A stretch of DNA of 64,000 nt from Ctena decussata (taxonomy: Eukaryota > Mollusca > Bivalvia > Lucinida > Lucinidae). Both the position numbers and the translations under genes were made by a program. Location: the NCBI GenBank assembly GCA_963989385.1, contig OZ022499.1, positions 74,772,203 through 74,836,202 on the forward strand, written 5' to 3'. Below are positions 12,201 through 24,200 of this stretch, in pieces. Every line of letters starts with the position of its first letter. The stretch's first letter is position 1. The notes under the pieces were generated by a model, which was not told the DNA's origin, ran no database searches, and was given only the letters and a program-made list of their open reading frames with translations.

Positions 12201-15200
12201 CCGCCCTTCTGCCCCAAAAACGTGTCATGAGCGCCCTTCTGTCCGAAAAAAATTAGTAACCAGTCCCTTTTCCCGCGCTGCTATTACGATTCGGTTCCAT
12301 TGTGTCCCATACCTGTAAAAACTGACAACTCAAGTCGATCGGTAATCTGTACACATGCTCATCAATAAACACCAATCACGGTGATTAATCTGTGGCAATT
12401 ATCACCTCGCTATACCCCGACCGTCATGTGTTAATTGGAGCGGAAAATTACTTCGCCAACTGAAAACACATGCTGGTTACCGGCTTTTAAGATGTCAAAT
12501 GCATTGCGGACATGGCGATAGTAACCAGGGCAATTAAAGAAACTCTCTGTTCCGACTGTGAAATTAACGGGTAGCACCGTTAAACTCGTTTGCCTCCCTC
12601 CGATAATGACACGGGCCTAGTTGAGGGTGTGGCAGGTGGGGATTCAGTCGGCATAACGGTGCCGCTTGCCGCATCAATACCGACAACTATTTTTTCACCG
12701 TACCACGTTGCGCTATACTACAGAATTCGAGGCCTATTAGACGCGTACGACAATGCAATTTTCCCGGTAAACATGTCCGATACGTAATGTAAGGTCACCA
12801 CAAATACGGATCATGCTAAATTTGCGCAGGCTGATCAGATCATACATGTTTTCATGAAATCGTCACAGGTGCCGACGATTTCTGTTTATGAATGTCGGTT
12901 CGTTCACTTTAAGATTAGTTTCCCGCGTTTTTCTATTTAGTTCCCGCCGATTCAGGTGTACTATCTGTGGAACAAGAACCAGTTAATATTTATTAATAGT
13001 ACCTCGGGAAATCCGCGATCTTTTGCAATCTCAACAGCTCAGCTGTCGCCATGCAGTAATTGCGACTTTACAAATTTACCGGCCCAGATGTGCAACAATA
13101 CGTGATCCATATTTGATATTTAACTATTCTAGAGAGGTCTTGCGGCAGGTATCTTCATCTAAGTGTAGAATTAAACTCGGTTTTGAGATAGACAGATTTT
13201 GAGTGTAAACAAGTATCAGCTTTGATCAAAATCACTAGAATAAATCAGACCCATCATCCGAGGTGCAATTTTGGATGTAGATATGGAGGGTAAGGGGGAG
13301 GTAGTGGTGGTTTGAGAATGCCGGATTGTTTTTTTTTTTAGCAGTTCAATTTTTTTTTTTAGTAATTTAACAATGGACTTGTCACACTAACACTATGAAC
13401 AGTACTGCTAAATTACACTACATATTAACACATAATGCTAGTGTTACTGTACTGAAATGTCATACTTTTGAGGTTAATTATTAGATGTAGGCTGAACTAC
13501 GTAGGTAACATTGCCCCTCCAGATGCCTTTTGCCGCGCTAAAAGTGCCCTTTTTTCCGCAGCACCCTGCCCCTTTTGCAGTCTGGGGGAAACACTGGGTA
13601 CTTCTTGCAATGTCAATACTATCGCAATAGTCATTTTTGGACTATCGTTACATCCCTACCTTTCATGTAGTTCCTGTGGGAAGTTCGTATCTCTCGCTGT
13701 GTGGATGTTTTAAGGTTCCGATATCTAGTCCAATCTGCAGGGCTTCCAGTACGTTTGGCCTTCTTGTACGCCCGTATCTTGCGTTTGGAGAGGCAGCGTA
13801 ACTTGGTGTTAATCCAGGGGTGGGTAAATCTGGATGCTGTTTTCCGTACAGGCACATACTTGTCTTTAGCCGAGTCTACAGCTGACTTGAATGATTGCCA
13901 CATCTGTTTGACTGTCTGGAAATTGGTTTCCATGAACTTGTCCCTGAAAGTCACAAGTGTGTTTTTAATTCCTTGGGCATCAGCTTTGTCCCATAAGAAG
14001 ATGGTGCGTCTCTTGGGTCTGGACCGAACTGGCTGCATTGATACATCAAACAGAACCATGTCATGATCACTCTTCTCCGAGATGGGGGCAGTGTCTTGCA
14101 ACGCTCTGTGAAGCTGGGGTGTGATGTAAATATCAGGTCTGATTGTTCACATTTTTTTTTAAACCTTTATAACATAGGTTAAAAATATGGTGAGAATCAT
14201 ACTTCTAAAATTTTTGTGAAAACCATTTCAATTAGTGTGTAATTTGATGATTATCACTTACCCCAGGAGTCTGCCATTTATAAGTCGAGTGACCTCAAAT
14301 ATTTTCTGTTGGAATCACTTAGCAGCTGCAGCAAGGTAAAATGAGTTACAGAGCAGCTGGAGATATTAGCTAAGCTTAGTGTATGTAGTGCTCCAGTGCA
14401 AAGCCAGATCAGTCTGTTCATTGAAATGCACACTGTTAAACGTTGACAGGGAACAAAAGCCTTTGCAACACCTGATTCAATACAGTTTAGACCATGATCA
14501 GACTGTTTCTTTAGGAGCATTCTGATCTGGGTTAGCACTGCTCTGTCCCAATACTTAGAATTTTAAGGTAATTCTGGCAATAAAAATCAAGCATTAGCAG
14601 GTCAGCTTACAACACATTAAAATAGTACTAGTACTTATATAAATAATAATAATGAATAAATTAAATAATGCATGAAAATGAGAATAATGGTAATAGCTGT
14701 TGGTTATACAAACATGCTTTTCTGAAGTCTGTGCATAGGCATACAAAAACTGCACTTGCACCATAGAAAATTGACATCTCAAGTATGTCAAGCTATCATC
14801 TGCATTTGAAAGTCTGTATTTCAAGTCATCTTCTGTATATTGAGGTGACCAGTGATGCCTTTTTAATGTTTACCTCCTCAATCACATCCGAAGACATTAT
14901 AAACTCAGAAATAATTGCAATCTTTCCATATGGAATCACGGTCAACTCCTCTAGAAAGTGGTTCCACTGCGTAAAAGTTTAGGTAAACAAACGCTTGCTA
15001 TCCAGCTGTTTCAAGCTGTTAGATTGATGTGATGGAAAAGATGTCTGCTGCCTGATGTTTAAGATAAGAGCAATAAACATGATTTTAATTACCTTAGCAG
15101 ATGAAGAAATGATCTGTAGAAATTAAACTAGGACATACTGACATATTTATTTTTGATATAGAGAATCAGTTAAGAGATCTGAACAATCACTTTGAAACCT

Positions 15201-18200
15201 GAATCATTGTTGAGAATAATGACCCGAATCTTTTCATATGCATCAATAGTTTTGTTGCTTAGCACAAAGCTCTCCCCTTTAACAGTCTTACAAAGTGACA
15301 AGTTCAAGTCAAGAAGACTTCGCCAACTCTGGTAGTTGCCTTCTACGCTGTCTTTGGATTTTTCTTTCAGGTGCGACATTTCATCTAAAAATACTTAAAT
15401 TATTTTTCGATCAAATGTCGCAGCCGGCCAATTTTTTAGACGCACAAAACACAAAGGCATACGTCAGACAGCATATCAGACTTCAGTAAGGCCCCAGCTA
15501 GAGTATGCCTCCCCTGTATGGAGCCCATATACCGACACCTATGTAAACATGATCGAAGCTGGGTCACACATGACTACTCATCTTACAGTATTGTGACACA
15601 GATGATCGACACCCTTGGATGGAGGTCATTAGAACGGAGATGTGCTGACTCACGACACTTAATGTTCTATAAAATAGTACATGGTTTAGTTGAGATTCCA
15701 CTGCCAACATATATCCAACGTCAAATCAGAATGACAAGAACAACACACCCATACCATTGTATTCAAATCATGACAACTGCAAACTACTACAAGTATTCTT
15801 TTTAGCTCACCTGGCCCGAAGGGCCATAGTGAGCTATTGTCATACCAATGCGTCCGGCGTGCGTCGTGCGTCGTCACGGAATTTGTCCGTCAACACCTAA
15901 AAACAAATATTCAAACATCTTCTTCTGTAAAACTACTGGTTCCATGGTTCTCAAATTTCACATGGAGCATGATCTGACTCCAGGGTCTTAGAATTGTAAA
16001 ATTGGGTCAGGTTGAAAATCCAAGATGGCCGCCGTTACTAAAAATAGCAAAAACAACAAAATAAACTTCTTCTCCAGAACCACTGGGTATATTTGTCTGA
16101 ATTTTGGCATGGAACATCAGTGAAACCTTGGTATTCAAAATTGTAAAAATGAAAAAAATCTGTAGCGTAGTTTTGTCACAGTGACCTACTTTCTGTTTAC
16201 GTGTGTAATTTTGCTCAAATGCCAATGTCAAAAAATGACCTATTTAAACAACTTCAAACAACTTCTTCTCTAAAACCACTGAGCCCATGGATCTCAAATT
16301 TCACATGGAGCATGACCAGACTGCAGGGTTTCAAAATTGTAAAATTGGGTCAGGTCAAGAATCCAAGATGGCTGCTGTTACTAAAAATAGCAAAAACAAC
16401 AAAATCAACTTCTTCTCCAGAACCAGTTGGTATATTTGGTTGAAAGTTTGCATGGAACATAAGTGGGACCTTGGTATTTAAAATTGTAAAAATAAAAAAA
16501 ATCTATAGTGGAATTAGGTCACAGTGACCTACTTAGCGTTTACAAGGCCGATTTTGCTCAAATGTCAATATCTAAAGAAAATGCAACCAATTCTGACCAG
16601 ATTTGGTCAGAATTGATTCTTGAATGGAATTATTTCAATTTTGTGCCAGTTGACTATCCAAGATGGCCACCATGGGGGCCGTTACTAAAAATAGCACAAA
16701 CATAAAAATGACAATTACTCAAGAGCCCTTGAATGGAATTGGACCAATTTTGTGTCAGAATGTTCCTTGCATGAAGCCGTTTCGATTAATTGCAATTTGG
16801 CATTCCAAGATGGCCGCCATCTGGTGTTACTAAAAATAGCACAAACATAAAAATGACAATTACTCAAGAACCCTTGAATGGAATTGGACCAATTTTGTGT
16901 CAGAATGTTCCTTGCATGAAGTCGTTTTGATTAATTGCAATTTGGCATTCCAAGATGGCCGCCATCTGCCATTACTAAAAATAGCACAAAACATGAAAAT
17001 GACAATATCTCAGTAACCGCTGAATGGATTTTGACGAAATTTGTGTCAAAATGATTCTTGCATTGAGATGTTTCAAAAATATCTAACTGTATACCATTCA
17101 TATTGGCCTCTGTTACTAAAAATAGAAAAATGTGAAAATTAGAAAATCTCAATGGAGTTGGATTAATTTTGTGTCAGAATGGTCCTTTCATTAAGCTTTT
17201 TCGATTTTTTGCATTTTGGCATTCCAAGATGGCCGCCATTTGCCGTTACTAAAAATAGCACAAAACATGAAAATGACAATATCTCAGTAACCGCTGAATG
17301 GATTTTGACGAAATTTGTGTCAAAATGATTCTTGCATTGAGATGTTTCAAAATATCTCACTGTAAGACCAGTCATATTGGCCTCTGTTACTAAAAATAGA
17401 AAAATGTGAAAATCAGAAAATCTCAATGGAATTGGACCAAATTTGTGTCAAAATGGTCCTTGCATGAAGGCTTTTCGATTTTTTGCATTTTAGCAATCCA
17501 AGATGGCCGCCATCTGCCGTTACTAAAAATAGCACAAAACATGAAACTGGCAATATCTCAGTAGCCCCTGAATGGATTTTGATGAAATTTGTGGCAAAAT
17601 GATTCATGCATTGAGGTGTTTCAAAAGTAAATATATAAAGACCAGGCAAGTTGGCCTCTGTTACTAAAAGTAGCAAAATGTGAAAATGAGAAATTCTCAG
17701 TGGAATTGGACCAATTTTGTATCAGAATGGTTCCGTTGCACAATAGCCAGGTGAGCGATATCAGGCCCATTTGGACCTCTTGTTTTCCTTTGGCAATCGT
17801 GCAGTGGAACAGCCTACCCCCCTCGGCTGTCCTATTAGAAGACCTGACCTCCTTCAGGTCTGCCATCTGCTGCCTTAACCACATTATGCCATAAACCAGG
17901 AATCATTGTTTTTATCAGCGTTTAACTTTTCACTTCTTTCTCATACTAACACTATCATACTTTTTATCCTTACTGAAATCGTTTTAACTTTCTTCTATCA
18001 AACTTTTCTTTGATGCGCGCAGCTGCACATAATCCTAGCGAGAGGGTGATGCAGGATATATAGAAAAGAAAAGAAAGAATTGTCCATTAGACAAATTGTC
18101 CATTCGACGAAATGTCTATTTGACGAAATGTCATTTAGACGAAATGTCATCTAGACCAAATGGCCTTTAGACGAAATGACATTTAGAGGAAATGGGTTTA

Positions 18201-21200
18201 GACGAAATGTTGTGCACCCGGCTTGTCTGCTCCATCGCTGATCTTCTTTATACCTTTTTATTCCGTTTTACTGGTTAAAAATTCAAGGAGTCTCTCAGCA
18301 GGGTTCCTCTAGTGGTGAAATCCAGTACACCAGATTGGCACGAAATCCAATGCATCGGTGCTTTCCCAATGTTGTGCACTGGCATAGCTTTTCTAGCTGT
18401 ATAGCTATAAGCCAGTCAGTGTTAGGAGACACTTTTGTGCGGTATTGCTTTGAGCCCAAAGCATCGCGACAGCTTGGAGAGCGTGACTCAGACATGTTTA
18501 CAACTACGATTTTGGCGTAACACAGAAATGAATGGATGAATTTCTTTCCTATTGGCGGAAATTTTGCCAAACAAGCGAGGACAGAGAAATCTGAAAGAAA
18601 AACAACAAAGATGAAAAACAGTCTAATGATGAAAGCGCTGGGAAATCCTGTGCAAGAAAAAATTCAAAATGGGTGGCTACAAAAACACTTTAGTTTCCTG
18701 ACTTTGTTTCGACAGTGCGAATAAAATGATTACTTAAGCTATCATGAATACAGCAACAAAAAAAAAACCCACTTTTTACTCCTGTTGTATGATATGTCAG
18801 TAGTAAATGAGCTTTTAAAATGCCAAAATCTTGGTTATTTGGTTGTAAAAAGTGCTGGCCCGTCTCAAAATAGTGGTGGCCCCTTTTCAAAATATTGATG
18901 GGCCACTGGCCCATTCTGACGAAATTCTGGATTGAACCCTGAACCTACTGTCTCTATTTTGAAATTCCATGTAACCTGAACACACATATATTTTTTTTGG
19001 CCTTAGGTGTGCTTTGTTGTCTTCTGACACTTTGTTGTGTTCTTATTATTGCTTGGAATTTGCATGGTACAAATTGTTATTTTCTGCCTATTTCAGGAGG
19101 TGGTAAGGAAGAGAAAGAAACGAAAATCTCGAGCTAGCGCAGCGGCATCACAGGCTATCAGTGATTTAACTTTGGTTGCCATAGGAACTGCCTCTGGGAA
19201 TATACTTCTGTACAGTGTGGTGAAAGGGGACTTGCATAGTCAGCTGGTATATATATTTATATATTGTAGAGCCTGTTGGTGGTCAGCAAGACTTACTCAC
19301 CCCTTTGGTGTTTGTGCATGTCTGTCTGTTTGCACAACTGTCATCTGTGTACAGGCATATCATGAGTTTCGTAGACCATAGGACATCAAAAGTTCATCAG
19401 TATATGAGCCGCGACACGAGAAAACCAAGTTTAACCAACAAAGTGGTTGTGCGCCAGGGGCAGACTCAAATCAGCCTGGGCATCTGCCCAGTCAGATCAG
19501 ACTCTTCGCTAAGCGCTTAAACGGTAGCTAAGGATCTAAGCTACTTCCATGCAGACAGCGGATGCCCAGGCTGATCTGAGTCTGCACTGGGCGCACAACC
19601 ACAATGACATTGTTGGTTTTCTTGTGTCGCGGCACATATAAGCACCACCACAATTCAGATTGCAGTGTATCTGTCTAAGATTATGGTTGGCTATATGGTC
19701 CTTGTACAAAATGTTCAGTAACCTTGGATAACATCTAAATGACCTGCGTTCTTTTCTCTAACTCTGCTGTCAAGGTCCACAATTCACCTCGTTGGACGTG
19801 GACCTTGACAGCAGAGCAAAATGGTTGTTGCCTTGGAATGTGTCACAAGCAAGCACCACTAAGCGGTGTAGATTTATAACAGACTGCTCCTTAGGAGGTA
19901 TTTAAACTGATACCAACAGTTTAAAAAATAGTTAACTATTATCAGTTTAAAAACCTCCTAAGGAGCAAGTACTATATGTATTGGGCTATAAACCAGGATT
20001 ACCCCCCCCCCCCAACCCCCAAGAAAGGCCCCAAATATCAAAATCAGTCTTAAGAATTTCTGCGGCCCCAAATATCAAAATCAGTCTTAAGAATTTCTGC
20101 TATTAGGTGGAGGGTTTTCCCATCCAGAACAATCCAAAAAATCTAGATCCACCTTATAAGACTGATCTAGATTTTTGCGATTGTTTTGGAAAGGAAAACA
20201 CACGTCTGACTCTTTTAACTGAAGAAGTATGGCAGTTATTGCTGTTGGAAGAGGAGTGATGTAGTCCTCGTCTGAGTCCCTGACAAAAACCCATAAGATG
20301 TAAATTAAATATGTTTTTTTCTCTCAGTTTCCCAACCTAGTCTAAAGATTTCATTGCACTCTTGAAACTGAAAACAGGAAAAGGCCCATTCCATCACTCA
20401 TGTCTGGCAAACCAAGAAATATCACTGTAACAAGCCTTCGATATTCTTTTCTTTTAGTCTGATGGGCACACAGACAGAGTAAATGGTGTCTGCTGGGATG
20501 TAGAGAGTAACACATTGTATAGCTGCTCTAGTGATCACCACATAGCGGAGTGGGAGGTAACCAAGGCAAGAATACGACAGTAAGTGGCGCTTTGTGCAAA
20601 GAATGCATGACAAAGTCATAGGGCTCTAAGTAAGGGGACAATTTGAGGATAATTCTGAGGCTTTCTGTTTGTTCTCCTTGACTTCTCTGAACCCTCTTGC
20701 AAGGCAGAGAAATTGGACAGACACCAGACAAGGTTTTCCAAGGGTTTAAACGATGCTGATCAGCCTTTGTCCAGTCCTAAGCCTCGATAAAGAAAAATAT
20801 CACGTAAAGCTGATATGTTGGCCATATAGGAGGTCATGTATCTGTATTGTCAGGACATTGGCTGTATAGAGGATGAAATGCAAATAGGAAGAATTGCAAG
20901 TCTGACATTAGTTTCATGCTATACCATTTACATAGTCATAGAGAACTGATGGTTTGTCATTGCAGGTGTTGGGTTCTTGCAAAAATATGGTAGATAGAAA
21001 TCTCTCACAAAATAAAATCATACACAATAATTAGCATAACTTTAAATCCAATGTTTTAAATCAAAAGATTAACATACAATTAAAAGTATCAATCATGCGT
21101 GTGAGAATAGAAAACTATTTTCAAATTTGTGTTTTATGAGTAGTGATGTAAAGTGACTGCTGACCAGTGCTCTAGAATAGAAAGGGAAACAGGGATAAAT

Positions 21201-24200
21201 AAGGGAGAATTTTCCATATTTTTTCCATAGAAACATCCATTGTGACCATTCATTAGAACCGTCTCGCTGAGACAGTTCTAATGAGGGGTCACAATGTATG
21301 TTTTTGTCAAGAAATAAAGAAAATACTCTCTGAATTATCCCTGTTACCCCTTCTTACCAGGAACTCTGACAGCTCTCTGATACATAGATGTGAGATATTT
21401 ATGTTATGACAACCTTTTGTTTACAGTAAATGGAAGGCAGATAAAGGACCAGTCCACTCTATTTGTAAATGCTCCAGCTCCCATCTGCTGTCTGCGGGTA
21501 GATCAATAAAGTTATGGGACCTTCACACAAGAGAGGTTATTAAGGTATGATAAATCCTTATTTGGCCATACATACAGTAGAAAAACTGAATATTCCGACA
21601 GGGATGCCATGACAAACAGTGTAGACCCAGATCAGAGGAACAGTCTGACTAGGATCTGCACTGTTGGCCTTTTTGCCAGAGATATTATGACTCGTCACCA
21701 CATGAGCCATGACACAACAAAACCAGTAAAGTGGCCTGTGCACCCAGTGAAGACTCAGGTCAGCCTGGGCATCCACGCAGTCTGATTAGTCTTCTTGTCT
21801 GCATGGAGGTAGCTTAGACCCTTAGCTACCGTTTAAGTGCAAATTGAAGACTGATCAGACTGGGCAGATACCAAGACTGATCTGAGTCTGAACTGGTAGT
21901 ACATGCCACTTTGTTGGTTTTTTCATATAGTGGCTCACATAGGAAATGGGTGGATGGATGGCTTGCACTGGTAAGGCCCCTACACCATCCTAGGAAGCAA
22001 ACAGGATAACACAAAAGTTGTTTCTCATTGTCATTGTAAAAGTGGCAGAAAAATATGAATATGTTGACAGGGGCTAAAGGCGCTGTTTTATCTTAAAGTT
22101 CAGTAAACCTGCATGCCGGGCTCCATAGTGCAATCAGTAGCACATCTGACTCAAAGTCAGAGGTCCCAAGTTCGACACCCAGTCTGACCACCTACTTTCA
22201 TGGAGATTGCTTCTCCTTATGCTGATTCAAGAAGGGCAGTTGTCAGTTTCTGGCGACGTATGTGCACTTGGTACTGTTTAACTGCTTAGGAGGTCTAAGC
22301 CTGCCGAGGAATATTGTAGTTAGGTTAACTGACCGTCCTGACATGACCATAGCTGTTTACCGTGGACTTAAAACAACACATCAACAACAGCATGTAGACC
22401 CATCCTCTGCCTGTGAAGCTGGCAGGCACCCACCAAATCTCAGCCACTACAGCACTTTAAAGTAAAAGAAAATACCTTTAGCACTGATAAAGTAAAGAGC
22501 ATTTATCAGTGTGATCAACTTTCATATATACACTACAAGAGTATGGAAAATTGGAAGATGTCATGGAAAGGTCAGGGAAAATTGAAATGGAGGATGAGTG
22601 GCAGCCATATATTGACAGCTATATGACAAAACCAGCAAAGTGCCATGTGTGCCCAGCGAAGACGTAGATCAGCCTGGGCATATGCTGAGTCAGATCAGAG
22701 TCTTTGCTGTCCACATGGAGGTAGTTAAGACCCTTAGCTACCTTTTGGTCACACTGTGAAAACTCTGATCAGACTGGGCGGATGCCCAAGCTGATCTGAG
22801 TCTTCACTGGGTGCACATGCCACTTAGTTGGTTTTTTCGTGTCACAGCTAATGGTTCTATCTGTATTCTTTTTCAGACTTTTACCGGACATGCTACAGAA
22901 GTTTTTAAGATGTTATATATTCCTTCTAAAGAAGACCTAGTCTCCGTAGATAATACCTATTTCATATCAGCAGCTGTAAATGATAGACTAGTTAATGCAT
23001 GGTAAGTTCCTTACTTTGTGTCAGCATGTTTGATATTAAACTGAGCCAGATTGTTCGAAACAAAACTAACAATCGTAGTTAACGAGACATTATATTTTCC
23101 AAAACTGTGATAGTAAACAGTGCCTTTTTTGCCGAAAAAATGTGAGGACCTTGGCAATATTGCAAAAGCCCTGTATATTTTTTGGTAAAAAATGTTAGCA
23201 CACTTGATTTTATGTATGTGTGCTAAAAACTTAAGTTAATGTTGCTTTGAACAGCTTGAGCCCGATTTATTCATTGTAAGAAAAAATATCCACTGCATAT
23301 TTGTAATCTTGAATGATAGACTGCATCTGGAAATGAGGATTGCAAGTAAAAATGTTTGCTTGATATCAACTTTTGAATGATAGAATGGTTGATACATTGT
23401 CGGTGAAAATACTTCATATCAGAATCTATATGATAGACTTTTCTTTATAGGGCTTACTCCTCATAGTTAGTTAACAGGGCTTACTCATAGTTAGAGCCCT
23501 GTTTCAATGCTCCAGATAAGAAGGGGTAACGGATAATTTTCCGAATTTTTGCATGAAATATGTGTTGTGATATCTCATTTGAATCATTGTACAGAGACAG
23601 TGCTAGTGCTAATGAGGGGGTCACAACATATGTTTTCTTTTAGAAATAAGAAAAATTGTCTGAGAATTATCCTCAACACCACACATTATGCGGAGCTCTG
23701 CTCTTTTCTTTCTTCAGGCAGATAGATACATCATCCAAAGACAAAAATGCAGTAGCCTCATTTTCATTACCAGATGAACCAGCGTCTTTACAAGTGTCTA
23801 GACCAGATAGTAAAGACCGAGTAAGTTAATCTTTTTTATCTTTCTTAGCTACTTTACAAGGCCCGGCAACTATCGTAAATATTTGGCTATGAAACAGTTT
23901 TTTTTCCATCTCTAGAATGGCCCATAATATCTGAATCAGCCATATGAAATTCTGCTAATAGATGTGTTGTTCCTTCCAGTACAACCCCATATATCTAGAT
24001 CTGTCTTATAAGACAGATCTAGATTGTTGGGTTGGTTTTGGATTCATAAGACAACTCTAGATTTTTGGATTGTTTTGAAAGGGAAAAACACTGTTTTATA
24101 ACCCAAGAAATACCGTACAGTCAGCTATATTGACTATGTGACTCCTCAAAAGGCTTTACCATACAAATCATCAAGGGTTCAGACAAGGTTGAGTTTTGAT

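Larger units (their letters stand above)
4255..13658. mobile_element. hAT transposon (9.4 kb with nested insertions)
   Basis: Inverted ends TAGGAGTGTAACAATAC and TAGGGATGTAACGATAG, flanked by a perfect 8-bp TSD CCTTTCAT (4247-4254, 13659-13666). The sub-ends are rich in ATCGATAGT / ACTATCG motifs (4275-4395, 12090-12140, 13615-13650). No transposase ORF is visible in its own sequence (4255-5997, 11276-12145, 13597-13658), so it is probably non-autonomous. A 473-bp relative lies at 35645-36117. Confidence 0.9.
752..14147 (-). mobile_element. 5'-truncated LINE (Jockey/CR1/L2-type), split by three insertions
   Basis: Minus-strand non-LTR retrotransposon. It reads from the end of the endonuclease (SDHDMVLFD, near 14060) through the linker and reverse transcriptase to a C-terminal region (QKHVDITTSKANRTLGFIRR, then FFPRTISDWNRLP) and a stop at 884-886. 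A (GAT)n tail lies at about 752-770. Transposons at 4255-13658, 2404-3441 and 1661-2219 interrupt it. One TGA replaces a Trp codon near 3478, so the copy is dead. The clade is uncertain. Confidence 0.85.
359..18219. mobile_element. Giant (17.9 kb) TIR element with minisatellite ends, filling intron 1
   Basis: Flanked by the 8-bp direct repeat GGCTTGTC (351-358 and 18220-18227). The two ends are inverted copies: GGATCCATGACATTTCGTC at the left, and GGGTGCACAACATTTCGTC as the reverse complement of the right end. Inward of each lies a minisatellite of about 16-18 bp with core CATTTCGTCTAAATGC, in opposite orientation at the two ends. An 8-bp TSD suggests a hAT or similar cut-and-paste element. 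No transposase is visible, and most of its length is later insertions (two LINEs, a hAT stack, a Helentron-like element). Confidence 0.7.

Noticed and set aside
22118..22190. A functional tRNA gene
   Set aside because: A- and B-box-like sequence is present, but the acceptor stem does not pair and a SINE body follows directly, so it is the head of a SINE.
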